From an uncultured Blautia sp. (lineage in GTDB: Bacteria > Bacillota > Clostridia > Lachnospirales > Lachnospiraceae): a DNA stretch of 64,000 nt. Shown piece by piece: positions 54,601 to 63,600 of this stretch (within the stretch, counting starts at the first letter, position 1; each line of letters begins with the position of its first letter). The translations under genes were made by a program, and so were the position numbers. The stretch covers positions 86,094 to 150,093 of the forward strand of contig CAKROW010000001.1 of NCBI GenBank assembly GCA_934373235.1, given 5' to 3'. A model generated the notes under the pieces. The model was not told the DNA's origin, made no database searches, and saw only the letters and a list, made by a program, of their open reading frames with translations.

Positions 54601-54952
54601 TTGTGACTACAGTCACGCTGTCTTTTTCCATAAGGGCACGTACCACCTGCATACGCTGGCGTATCAGCAGATTTCCATGGATATCTGCCTGGAAAAAAAG
54701 AAGATCCTTGGCAGGGTAAAAATACACGTTTTTGTCATAAAAACGGTAGTCCTCGTAGATCTCCTTTGCACTCTTTTCGTCTTCCGCAATTACCAGATGA
54801 AATGGAAAAAGCCCGGAAAGTCCATACATCAGATGGACCTTCTGGGACTCCATGCATCCGGAAACCGGAAGGACACCGCGGTTGCTGCCGCAGCATTTCC
54901 ATATTTCTTCAAACTCTGCAAGACCCTGCAGAGGCTGCAAAAAAGCTTTCAT
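51638..54952 (-). CDS. mfd: transcription-repair coupling factor
   Basis: Removes RNA polymerase stalled at DNA damage and recruits UvrA. The 1104-residue protein has the UvrB-like N-terminal region, the CarD-like polymerase-interaction domain (GDLVVHEKHGLGIYRG), a RecG-like helicase with Walker A GDVGYGKTE and DEEQ in IIDEEQRFG, and the C-terminal TRCF domain. GAGAGG precedes the ATG. It follows pth by 13 bases, the common pth-mfd order of Firmicutes. Confidence 0.97.
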   Translation of the reverse strand: MKAFLQPLQGLAEFEEIWKCCGSNRGVLPVSGCMESQKVHLMYGLSGLFPFHLVIAEDEKSAKEIYEDYRFYDKNVYFYPAKDLLFFQADIHGNLLIRQRMQVVRALMEKDSVTVVTSVDGCMDYLMPLEDIRKRLLHFENGGIVDLDKLKKDLVELGYERTGQVELPGHFSVRGGIIDIYPLTEENPWRIELWDDEIDSIRSFDAESQRSLENLEEITIYPAAEKTDEKNMVSFPDYFPENKTIIFLDEPNHVAENGEATEEEFRQSRMHREERGETNLPEQWLCGFKDLQKKLNRQNCVAVSALSPRRGGWKMNREFDLTVKSVNSYNSSFELLVKDLLQYKGQGYKIALLSGSRTRAERLAKDLSEEGLNAFYGQDPDREINPGEIMVVYGHARRGFEYPLIKFAVMTETDIFGKEQKKRKKKKKYDGKRIQDFAELSIGDLVVHEKHGLGIYRGIEKVEVDRVVKDYIKIEYRGGSNLYILATQLDALQKYSGAADSTKTPKLNKLGGQEWNKTKSRVKGAVKNIAKELVELYAVRQEKEGYVCGPDTVWQREFEEMFPYEETEDQLAAIEDTKRDMESTRIMDRLVCGDVGYGKTEVALRAAFKAVQESRQVVYLVPTTILAQQHYNTFVQRMKEFPVKVDLLCRFRTSAQQKKTIENIRKGQVDIVIGTHRVLSKDVEFKNLGLLIIDEEQRFGVTHKEKIKQMKKDVDVLTLTATPIPRTLHMSLIGIRDMSVLEEPPMDRVPIQTYVMEYDEETVREAIKRELRRGGQVYYVYNRVSDIAEVAFKISKLVPEARVDYAHGQMSERELEQAMYGFINGDIDVLVSTTIIETGLDISNVNTMIIHDSDRYGLSQLYQLRGRVGRSNRTAYAFLMYTKNKMLQETAEKRLSAMREYSDLGSGFKIAMRDLELRGAGNLLGAQQHGHMNAVGYDLYCKMLSEAVKEAKGIETMDDFETTIDLNIDAFIPDTYISNEFQKLDIYKRIAGIESQQDYDDMLEELIDRFGEPGKAVLNLLAIARLKALAHQGYVTEIKQMGKDVRITLYEKAKLDPAGIPDILAQYRRGLQFKAEQEPKFILTPVGNLIQALTDFVEKLAALV

Positions 54953-54965
54953 AAAAACCTCTCAA

Positions 54966-55544
54966 TCAATCCCTGGGCTTTTTCCTGTTATACTCATTCA
55001 TTGCCGCGTCCACACCCTGGGAGAGGATCAGCTCAACTGCATCTGCAGCATCAGCGATACCCTCATCCACAAGCTTACGGTCACTGTCCGAAAAACGACC
55101 CAGCACATGATCTGCCAGATCCCAGTCTTTCGGCTTGGCTCCTACGCCTACACGGACACGGAGAAATTTCTCGGTTCCAAGACGGCGGATAATATCCTTG
55201 ATCCCGTTGTGACCGCCTGCACTGCCTTTTTTGCGGACACGAAGCTGGCCCGGTTCCAGATCAATGTCATCATAAATAACGATCAGCTCTGTCTCCGGAT
55301 CAATTTTGAAATAATTTGCCATCTCCTGAACGGGACCACCGCTTAAATTCATAAAGGAAAGAGGCTTCATAAGGATCACCCTTTCCCCGCCTATAATGGC
55401 TTTTCCATACATGGCATTAAATTTTACGCCACCCTGAGGCACATTATGCTTCTCTATCAGATAATCCACAACATCAAAACCCATGTTGTGCCTCGTGGCT
55501 TCATACTGTCTGCCCGGATTTCCCAGACCTGCGATTAAATACAT
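54966..55544 (-). CDS. pth: peptidyl-tRNA hydrolase
   Basis: Recycles peptidyl-tRNA released from stalled ribosomes. The N-terminus MYLIAGLGNPGRQYEATRHN contains the catalytic His and Asn, with GGHNGIK further on. An open frame upstream to 55586 has no ribosome site; ATG 55544 follows AGAGGAG and gives 192 residues. It lies just upstream of mfd. Confidence 0.97.
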   Translation of the reverse strand: MYLIAGLGNPGRQYEATRHNMGFDVVDYLIEKHNVPQGGVKFNAMYGKAIIGGERVILMKPLSFMNLSGGPVQEMANYFKIDPETELIVIYDDIDLEPGQLRVRKKGSAGGHNGIKDIIRRLGTEKFLRVRVGVGAKPKDWDLADHVLGRFSDSDRKLVDEGIADAADAVELILSQGVDAAMNEYNRKKPRD

Positions 55545-55619
55545 AAAAAACTCCTCTTTAACGCGGATATTTCCCATCCGCTTCACTGCTCATTCATAAC
55601 TGAAGAACTGCTTTGCAGT

Positions 55620-56570
55620 TTAGTTAAAGTATACCATCTCATCCTTAAGCGGTTCACATGGCTCCACATGATCTGCATAGAGCACAATACCCTCTCCCTG
55701 GTATTCCATTCTCTTCTCAAAGGCAACCTTCGCTGTTACCTGAACCCATTCGCCTTCTTTGATCTTTGGCGCAAAAGCACTCTTGCACACATAACCAAGG
55801 AATGTAGTGTCATCTGCACAGCAGGTCATAGCTGTCCTGCCCGGAACAAAGAATTTGCTTCCCATTCCACGGGGCTTCAGGGCACGTGCCTTAAACCGGA
55901 TGGTTTTTCCAACATATCGGTCCGGATGATCCATGGAATCCACAAACCAGATTCCGTAATCCTCCGGAAGGATCTCAATTACCGGTGCATTAAGATCAAA
56001 TGGCATCTCATCCTCAAAAAGACCGCCGATCTCGCCTTCCTCATCCTCAAAGATGATCTCCGCACTCTGGTTTACAACCTTGATGCTTCTTCTGTATGCA
56101 GGAAGGGGATCTTCCTCCTCACAGCGGTTAAAGATCACCATATCTGCATTGCGGATCATGTCCATAAAAATGGACTTCATATTTGCCATATATACCTGGA
56201 ATGTGCTGGCATCCACACAGGTGATATGCTGCTCAATACCCCAGCCTTCCGGCTTCTCCATCTGCTCAAATTTGCTTACCAGCCACATGCCGTTGTATTC
56301 CATGATGACACGCTCAGGCTGATACATGATATCCATTGCAGCCAGACGCTCAGGTGTCAGCTCTTCTTCGCTTTCAATGACCTCAACAACTGTATTGGCT
56401 TTTTTCAGCTCCTCAAGATCATACTCCTCCTCACCTTCTTCGCAGAGGATCAGAAGAGTTTTTCCCTCTATGCTGAAATAATCCTGCTGCAAAGTAAAGT
56501 TCAGAAAAGAGGTTTTTCCACTTTCCAGAAATCCTGTGATCAGATAAATGGGAACTCTGGTCTCATCCAT
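55620..56570 (-). CDS. CobW-like GTPase fused to a TIGR03943/DUF1980-like domain
   Basis: A 316-residue protein. The N-terminal half is a COG0523 GTPase with Walker A GFLESGKTSF; the CxCC metal-transfer motif usual in the family is missing and ICEEGEEEYD occupies that region. The C-terminal half (from about residue 205) resembles the domain of the YcgQ-like TIGR03943 proteins, with GRTAMTCCADDT supplying a Cys pair. In Bacillus, YciC and YcgRQ are zinc-starvation partners, which this fusion seems to combine. GGAGG places the start at 56570. Confidence 0.78.
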   Translation of the reverse strand: MDETRVPIYLITGFLESGKTSFLNFTLQQDYFSIEGKTLLILCEEGEEEYDLEELKKANTVVEVIESEEELTPERLAAMDIMYQPERVIMEYNGMWLVSKFEQMEKPEGWGIEQHITCVDASTFQVYMANMKSIFMDMIRNADMVIFNRCEEEDPLPAYRRSIKVVNQSAEIIFEDEEGEIGGLFEDEMPFDLNAPVIEILPEDYGIWFVDSMDHPDRYVGKTIRFKARALKPRGMGSKFFVPGRTAMTCCADDTTFLGYVCKSAFAPKIKEGEWVQVTAKVAFEKRMEYQGEGIVLYADHVEPCEPLKDEMVYFN

Positions 56571-56657
56571 AAATATGTCCTCCAAGTGTAATCTACTCTA
56601 TATCAGCAGGGCAGATATCTGTCGCCCGCCCTGCTCTTTTGTCATACAGCTTCCGGG

Positions 56658-57887
56658 TTACGCAATACCGAAAAGCTCTGCAAGTGCTGCCTCATCAAGC
56701 TTGGAGCCGATCACGCACAGACGGCCTGTATACTCCGGTGCACCCTCGCGGATCTCGGTTTCCTCAGGAACCATGTCGAAGTAGATCCATGTTCCGTCTT
56801 CTGCCGGTAACATTCCCTTTGCACGGAGAATGATTCCGTATTTGTCAGAAGCAGACAGAGCCTCAAGGATTTTCTCAAGTCCCTCACGTGTATACTTCCT
56901 GACAGTCTCTTTTCCCCAGCTTGTAAATACCTCATCTGCATGATGATGGTGATGGCCACAGCCGCATTCTCCGTCATGGTGATGCTCATGGTCATGATCG
57001 TGTCCACAGCCACATTTCCCGTCATGATCGTGATGATGATGCTCGTGATCATGGCCGCAGCCACACTCCTCATCGTGATCGTGGTGGTGGTGATGCTCGT
57101 GATCATGGCCACAGCCACACTCTTCGTCATGATCGTGATGATGATGCTCGTGATCATGGTCGCAGCCACACTCCTCATCGTGATCGTGATGATGGTGCTC
57201 GTGATCATGACCACAGCCACACTCTTCGTCATGATCGTGATGATGCTCATGGTGGTGGTGCTCTTCCTCAAGCATCTCCTGCTCAAGAGATACCGGATGC
57301 TCCATAACCTCTACAAGTTTCTTTCCATCCAGGTTCTCGATCGGTGTTGTGATAATGGCAGCATTCTTGTTCAGGCTGCGGAGAAGCTCCAGTGACTGGG
57401 CAACCTTCTTCTCATCTGCAATATCTGTACGGCTCATGATAATGGCACCAGCATACTGGATCTGGTTGTCAAAGAATTCCCCGAAGTTCTTCATATACAT
57501 CTTGCACTTCTTGGCATCTACAACAGTTGTGTAGCTGTTCAGTTTGATATCAACCTCATCCTGCACACCCTGTACTGCCTTGATAACATCAGAGAGCTTG
57601 CCAACACCTGACGGCTCGATCAGGATTCTGTCCGGGTTATATTTGGTTACTACTTCTTTCAGGGATGTTCCGAAATCACCTACCAGTGAGCAGCAGATAC
57701 ATCCGGAATTCATTTCACGGATCTGGATCCCTGCCTCCTTCAGGAAGCCTCCGTCAATACCGATCTCACCGAACTCGTTCTCAATAAGAACTACCTGCTC
57801 ACCTTTAAATCCGTCTTTCAGAAGTTTCTTGATCAGTGTTGTTTTTCCGGCACCAAGAAAACCGGAGATAATATCAATCTTTACCAT
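56658..57887 (-). CDS. CobW-family metallochaperone GTPase with His-rich repeats
   Basis: A 409-residue COG0523 GTPase with Walker A GFLGAGKTT and the metal-transfer motif GCICCS near residue 63. Between the GTPase and the C-terminal CobW_C domain lies a metal-binding insert (about 205-320) of tandem units such as HHHHDHDEECGCGHDHE. The family hands zinc or another metal to apo-enzymes; the large insert could hold many ions. GGAGTG precedes the ATG. Zinc homeostasis is the likeliest role; cobalt or nickel are alternatives. Confidence 0.9.
   Translation of the reverse strand: MVKIDIISGFLGAGKTTLIKKLLKDGFKGEQVVLIENEFGEIGIDGGFLKEAGIQIREMNSGCICCSLVGDFGTSLKEVVTKYNPDRILIEPSGVGKLSDVIKAVQGVQDEVDIKLNSYTTVVDAKKCKMYMKNFGEFFDNQIQYAGAIIMSRTDIADEKKVAQSLELLRSLNKNAAIITTPIENLDGKKLVEVMEHPVSLEQEMLEEEHHHHEHHHDHDEECGCGHDHEHHHHDHDEECGCDHDHEHHHHDHDEECGCGHDHEHHHHHDHDEECGCGHDHEHHHHDHDGKCGCGHDHDHEHHHDGECGCGHHHHHADEVFTSWGKETVRKYTREGLEKILEALSASDKYGIILRAKGMLPAEDGTWIYFDMVPEETEIREGAPEYTGRLCVIGSKLDEAALAELFGIA
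56937..57265. repeat. tandem coding repeat for the His/Cys-rich insert
   Basis: Roughly six units of 48-57 bases, built from CATGATCATGAG-like and TGTGGCTGTGG-like pieces, encode the metal-binding insert. Units are similar enough for slippage or unequal recombination, so length is likely to vary among strains. Confidence 0.85.
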
Positions 57888-57971
57888 TTTATATTCACTC
57901 CTTTAACGTGATTTGACCAGGAAGTTATTTTACCCCCTGGTTGTATCTTTCATACACTTTTGGTATCAAAC

Positions 57972-58032
57972 GGACATTCACATTCCGCTTCGCTACATGC
58001 TCATGAACACAAATCGCTTTGCGATTTGTGTT
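57972..58032 (+). repeat. dispersed repeat B, copy 2
   Basis: Contains GGACATT, ACATTCCGCT, ATGCTCATGAAC and a perfect hairpin CACAAATCGC/GCGATTTGTG. The same elements occur in inverse orientation at 45813-45875. It lies in the 197-base gap between the CobW gene and the small ORF; no gene is seen there. Confidence 0.7.
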
Positions 58033-58084
58033 CAGATAAATACAGGGATGTGAAAAATCACACCCCCGAAATCAGCCTCTTATA

Positions 58085-58318
58085 TCAGCCATTGATCATA
58101 AAGCTCATCAGCTTGTCAATGTCCTCTTTCTCATAAGCAACGATCTCAAGTTCCGGAATCTCTCCGCCTGAGAAAATATTAGCAAGGGATACATACTGGG
58201 ACAGTTTGGACTTCAGGTTCAGTCTGTCTCCCTCTCCTGTTACAAGCTCAACTTTGCCCTTGCAGTTGTCAATTACCTCAAAAAATTTATCGATATCTTT
58301 GATATGTGTTACTTTCAT
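58085..58318 (-). CDS. small unrecognised protein upstream of the CobW genes
   Basis: A 77-residue acidic protein beginning MKVTHIKDIDKFFEVIDNCKG. AAAGGAG lies nine bases before the ATG at 58318, and an excellent promoter is 70 bases upstream, so expression is likely although an ORF extension to 58411 is not. No cysteines, membrane helix or known domain. Downstream on the same strand are two CobW-type genes, which suggests a link with metal homeostasis. Confidence 0.75.
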   Translation of the reverse strand: MKVTHIKDIDKFFEVIDNCKGKVELVTGEGDRLNLKSKLSQYVSLANIFSGGEIPELEIVAYEKEDIDKLMSFMING

Positions 58319-58382
58319 CTCAACTACTCCTTTCCATCTCTCTGGAAAAACAAACTCATCTACTTTTCTTGCTTTCGGGTTG

Positions 58383-58411
58383 ATTATACCCCAGCATTTT
58401 GGAAAATGCAA
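58383..58411 (-). promoter_or_regulatory. promoter of the small ORF and possibly the CobW genes
   Basis: TTGCAT (58411-58406), 17-base spacer, perfect TATAAT (58388-58383) on the minus strand, just after the upstream gene. No clear Zur box was found. Confidence 0.7.
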
Positions 58412-58415
58412 TCCC

Positions 58416-59480
58416 CTATTTGCTGTCCCGGATTTCTTTCACTTCCACAGTTATATTTCTCCCCCTGTTTTTCCAGATCATAAGATAAACCTTAAATCCC
58501 AGATCATCCAGTGCAATGGTAAAGGGCTCCTCCCGAAGGATTTCTGACTTTATCCCCCTGCGCTTAAGCTCTTCCTGTTCCTTTTCTGCGACAGCCTCAA
58601 GGATCCGGAATCTCCGGTCTGCCTCCTCCCCGAAAGATCTGCGCCTGTAATTCTCCGTGGCTTTTTTCATATCTTTCATAAGAAGCTCCACTACTTTTCT
58701 GTGCTTTTTCCTGTGCAGCATTACTGCGATCCTTCTGGCAGCAGCTTTAAAAGGAAAACGCTTATATATTTTTAGCGCACGCAGAAAGCTTCTGTCCCCC
58801 GCCCTCTCTGCCAGTTCTTCCATCACTGTAAAGGCCTGCGCTGACGGTACCCAGGGATTATCTTTCGGTACAATATATTTCTCCGGAACAGCAGGATAAC
58901 AGGTATGATTTAACGGGGGAAAATCTGCCAGTGCAGCCAGTTTTTCTTCCTTTGGATTACAGCTATCGCTGCCAATATATTCATATTTGTCATGAAGGAT
59001 CGCCAGACGGTATTCAATCTGGCGCAGGTATTCATACCCTTTCACCCAGAAATGACCGATCTCACTGTAATCATAGAGGTGCATCTCCAGCTCCAGAGTT
59101 TCAAAAAACACAGTCACTACCGTATCTCCCTGATGAACCACCAGAATATATTCCTTCCCCTGTCTGCTGAGATCAGCCAGAAGTTCTCCGTCATATTCCG
59201 GAAGATAGGTTCCTGTCATATGAGCATTTCCAAATACAAGGAAGCTTTCTATTGCATCGTTCATAAGATATACCAGACGAATCTGTCTGTTATTTACATA
59301 AGGATTTTCTTTGTCCTCACGCCCGGGCTCTTCCACCAGTTCAAACTGATCCTGACTTAAAAGCTCCGCCAGTTTCTGAAACCTATCCGGAAGTTTATCA
59401 AACTCTGTATCTGACACATATCTGTCAGGACAATTTCCCTGTTCTTTATTTTCCGGCCTGTTTTCAATTCCAGTATCCAT
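58416..59480 (-). CDS. unrecognised soluble protein coupled to a CobW gene
   Basis: A 354-residue charged protein with no signal peptide or membrane segment. It resembles, by memory only, the poorly described DUF3878 group found near CobW genes in Clostridia; this is uncertain. The C-terminal half is rich in Arg/Lys helices, followed by a hydrophobic strand segment. Its start overlaps the stop of the upstream CobW gene by 17 bases, so the two are translationally coupled. Confidence 0.7.
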   Translation of the reverse strand: MDTGIENRPENKEQGNCPDRYVSDTEFDKLPDRFQKLAELLSQDQFELVEEPGREDKENPYVNNRQIRLVYLMNDAIESFLVFGNAHMTGTYLPEYDGELLADLSRQGKEYILVVHQGDTVVTVFFETLELEMHLYDYSEIGHFWVKGYEYLRQIEYRLAILHDKYEYIGSDSCNPKEEKLAALADFPPLNHTCYPAVPEKYIVPKDNPWVPSAQAFTVMEELAERAGDRSFLRALKIYKRFPFKAAARRIAVMLHRKKHRKVVELLMKDMKKATENYRRRSFGEEADRRFRILEAVAEKEQEELKRRGIKSEILREEPFTIALDDLGFKVYLMIWKNRGRNITVEVKEIRDSK

Positions 59481-60402
59481 CGATCACCTCTTTGTTCAGC
59501 CCTTCTCCGATGACGATCATGATCTCCTGTCCCAGTTTCACAGGTCTCAGGATTGTTTCATGCTCTGTTGCATTTAATTCCAGCCAGGATTCATTATCCT
59601 GTTTCATAAATCCTTTTACACGCATAACCTTTCCACATGCAGGGTCTTTCAGAAGCTTCTCCGCTGTTTCTCTCAGTTTCTTTTCATTCATTTTTATATT
59701 CATGTAAAACAGGGAATCAAAACTTCCATTTTCATCCACATCCTGTTTCACATAATCTGCACTCTGCCACCCGGCTTTCATAAGCTCCTCAAAATCTTTT
59801 GCAGTCAGTGTGCTCCAGTCCCTGCTGATAATATCCTTATCAGGATCCAGTCTGCGGCTGCAGCGTATCTTCTCCATGGCACTGTTCAGATGTTCCACTG
59901 TACCTCGTACCTTCTCCTCTGATACCTCCTGCACTCTGCTTAAAAGGATTTTTCCCGCACAGGCTGCTTCTGAGCCCAGAAGATAATCAGCTTCCGGCGA
60001 AAGCTCCTCCGGCATACCGGCATCTGCAATAGCGATCACGTTTCCCAGCTCATACCATCGGTCCAGAGGCTCCTCATGGAGTGCATCAAAAAATTCATCC
60101 ATATCAAAGATTCCGGATGGTTCTACGATCACACGATCATAGCCGCACATTCCCATGGCGATCAGCTTGGTCTTAAAACGTCTTCTGTGGCAGTCCTTGT
60201 CACAGCCACCGGAAACCATTTCCAGCTCGCAGTGCTCTCCCATAATATCCTGAAGAACCATCATATCCACATTAACAGCTCCGAAATCGTTTTCCAGGAT
60301 ACAGATATTCAGCCCCTTATCTATAAGAAATTTTGCATATTTTTTTATAAAAGTAGTCTTTCCCGAACCAAGAAATCCTGTTATCAGATCGATCTTTACC
60401 AT
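59464..60402 (-). CDS. CobW-like GTPase with variant metal motif
   Basis: A 312-residue COG0523 GTPase with Walker A GFLGSGKTTF. In place of the usual CxCC it has GGCDKDCHRRR, a Cys-x3-Cys-His arrangement, so its metal or partner may differ. The C-terminal half has KVMRVKGF, the beta-strand start of a CobW_C-like domain. AAAGGAACAGA precedes the ATG. It is the first of three CobW proteins in this region. Confidence 0.85.
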   Translation of the reverse strand: MVKIDLITGFLGSGKTTFIKKYAKFLIDKGLNICILENDFGAVNVDMMVLQDIMGEHCELEMVSGGCDKDCHRRRFKTKLIAMGMCGYDRVIVEPSGIFDMDEFFDALHEEPLDRWYELGNVIAIADAGMPEELSPEADYLLGSEAACAGKILLSRVQEVSEEKVRGTVEHLNSAMEKIRCSRRLDPDKDIISRDWSTLTAKDFEELMKAGWQSADYVKQDVDENGSFDSLFYMNIKMNEKKLRETAEKLLKDPACGKVMRVKGFMKQDNESWLELNATEHETILRPVKLGQEIMIVIGEGLNKEVIDGYWN

Positions 60403-60578
60403 TATGTCTGTTCCTTTCTGAAATAGCTTTCAGCTCCGGAGCGTGTTTGAAAAAAAGCTCCAGGCTTATCTGATTATAACCTGTTTCCTCCCTGCGGGCA
60501 AACCCTTCTGCACACATAAAATCCTGCTGCACATGAAAGAATCCTGCTGCCAGGATTTCTGCCTGCCCGAACATAGCG

Positions 60579-60624
60579 AAAAACTGCAGGTTCACCTGAG
60601 CCACCAGGCAACCCTGCAGTTTTT
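60579..60624 (-). terminator. terminator of the TRAP transporter operon
   Basis: The 12-bp stem AAAAACTGCAGG/CCTGCAGTTTTT lies 22 bases after the stop and continues into U residues on the minus strand. A partial copy of the start of repeat A (GAATCCTGC..CAGGATT) is at about 60539-60557. Confidence 0.85.
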
Positions 60625-60646
60625 ACTGAATACTTTCTATGGAATT

Positions 60647-63600
60647 TTATTTTTCAAAGAGATCTACAAGCTCCTGGCCATCGTTATAGCCCTGATCTTT
60701 AAGCTCTTTTACAAACCACTCGTCAACTCCCTCAACTGCTTTTTTGAAGGAATCGATATCCATATCCTCTTTCTCTGTGAATGTTACACCATTCTTTTCG
60801 CTCCAGCGTGTTTTGATCTCCTCGTCACCGGAACGGTTGATATAACGCTCATATTCTACAGCTTTCTGGCCACACTCATCAACAACAGCCTGCTGCTCCG
60901 GTGTCAGTGCATCGTAAACATCCTGGTTGATGCAGAAGAACAGGCAGTCATAAATTGCATCCCACATGGAGCAGTACGGCTGTACCTCCTGTACGCTGGC
61001 TGCATCGATCGCAGGCAGTGGATTCTCCTCGCCCTCCACTGTGTTCTGCTGCAGAGCTGTGTAAGTCTCGGACCAGTTCATGTTTGTCGCATCTGCGCCC
61101 CATCTCTTGTAGCACTCCATAAGAAGGTTTGATCCTGCCACACGGATCTTCAGGTTCTTCATATCGTCTACAGTTTTGACCTCATGCTTGCTGTTGGTAA
61201 GCTCACGGAATCCGTTCTCTGCAATACCCATGCAGTGAAGCCCGTATCCGTTAAGGATCTCCTTCAGCTTTTCTCCGGCCTCGCCGTCAAATTTTGCATC
61301 TGCATCATCATAGGAATCGTAGATGAACGGCAGGGATACTACGTTGAATCTCGGGTCAAATGCGGAATAGATCAGGTTGGAATGCATGGAAATCTGTACC
61401 GGGTCTCCGTTCATCAGTGCCTGGATTCCCTCGGACTGGTTTCCGTTTGTAAGCTGGTCTGCCGCATAAACATTGACTTTGACTTTTCCACCGGTTGCTT
61501 TTTCCATAAGTTCACCGAACTTACGGCCGCCCTCGGCCCATGTACTTGTCTCTGTTGTGGAGCATGCGAAGTTCCATGTTGTCTCAGGCCAGTTCAGATC
61601 ACTGTAATCCGCAACTGTGTCTACAGACTCTTTTGTAAAGAGATCTACCAGATCCTGTGCATCATCGTAGCCCTGGCTCTGAAGCTCTTTTACAAACCAA
61701 TCATCAATACCGTCTACTGCTTCCTTGAAGGAATCAATATCCATATCCTCTTTCGCTGTAAAGGTTACACCATTGCTCTTCTCCCAGCGGCTCATGATCT
61801 CTTCGTCACCGGAACGGTTGATATAACGCTCATACTCTACCGCTTTCTGGCCTGCCTCATCAACAACAGCCTGCTGCTCCGGTGTCAGTGCATCGTAAAT
61901 ATCCTGGTTGATGCAGAAGAACAGGCAGTCATAGATCGCATCCCACATGGAGCAGTACGGCTGTACCTCCTGTACGCTGGCTGCATCGATTGCAGGTAAT
62001 GGATTTTCCTGTCCCTCGACTGTATTCTGCTGCAGAGCTGTATAAGTCTCGGACCAGTTCATATTTGTTGCATCTGCGCCCCATCTCTTATAACATTCCA
62101 TAAGAAGATTGGAACCGGCTACACGAACCTTCAGGTTCTTCATATCATCTACAGATTTGATCTCATGTTTGCTGTTGGTGATCTCACGGAATCCGTTCTC
62201 TGCAATACCCATGCAATGGAGTCCGTACTCACCGAGGATCTCTTTCAGCTTTTCTCCGGCCTCTCCGTCGAATTTGGCATCTGCGTCATCGTAGGAATCA
62301 TAGATGAACGGCAGGGATACTACATTGAATCTCGGGTCAAATGCAGAGTAGATCAGGTTGGAATGCATGGAGATCTGTACCGGGTCTCCGTTCATCAGTG
62401 CCTGGATTCCCTCGGACTGATTTCCGTTTGTAAGCTGGTCTGCTGCGTAAATATTGACTTTGACTTTTCCACCGGTTGCTTTTTCCATAAGCTCACCGAA
62501 CTTACGTCCACCGTCAGCCCATGTACTTGTCTCTGTTGTGGAGCATGCAAAGTTCCATGTCATCTCCGGCCAGTCAAGGTCACTGTAATCTTCGATGGTA
62601 TTAAAGGAATCGCTTCCGTCTCCGGCATCCTTGGAGGAACTGCTTCCTGTATCAGCAGACTGATCCCCTGTGTAAGAGCCCTCCTTTGCAAGAGCTTTCG
62701 GAAGGGCTGTGGATACTGCCGGAATATAAGTGATGATCAGAAGTACTGCAACGGATGCTGCGATCATTGGCATAACTGCCTTTGAGATCTGCTGCAGACT
62801 AACCTCCAGACCTTTCTTGATCTTGATACTGATAGCAACAAAAAGGTTTACACCTACAGGAGGTGTTACCTGTCCGATCGCAAGGTTTACAGTTGCCATA
62901 ACACCGAATGCTACTACATCATATCCAAGAGCCTTGCATACCGGAAGCATGATCGGTATGAAAATATACATCGCAGAGTTCGCATCAATGAAGCATCCTG
63001 CGATCAGGAAGATAATGTTTACGATCAGAAGGAAGGTAAACTGATTATGTGCAATGCCGGCAAGAAGGTCTGATGCCGCAGTTGCAATACCAAACTTGGT
63101 ACATACAAAGGAGAACAGGGACGCACTTGCTACGATCAGCATGATTCCACCTGTTGTCTTTGCAGAATCAACAAGAATATCAAACAGGTCTTTGATCTTA
63201 ACTTCACGGTAGATCACCATACCTACAAACAGACCATAAACAACAGATACTGCCGCTGCCTCAGTAGGTGTAAAGATACCACCATAGATACCGCCAAGGA
63301 TGATGATCGGCATCAGGAATCCCCAGAAAGCATCTTTAAATGTAGTCCAGCGTTCTTTTGCTGTTGCTTTCTTACGGGATGGCTGAATGTTATGTTTCTT
63401 TGCCTCGATCATAACGATGATCACAAGGGCAACACCCATGAGAAGTCCGGGTACGATACCAGCCGTGAACATATCTGCGATGGATACACCTGTGATGGAA
63501 GCATATACAACGAATGCGATACTTGGCGGTATGACAATGGCTATGGAACTGGACGTGGCCATCAGCGCCGTGGAAAACGGTGCGGAAAATCCACCCTGCT

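Noticed and set aside
56940..57265. Regularly repeated 50-base units that could suggest a CRISPR array
   Set aside because: There are no unique spacers; the repeats are in frame and encode the His-rich insert of a CobW protein, and no cas genes are nearby.
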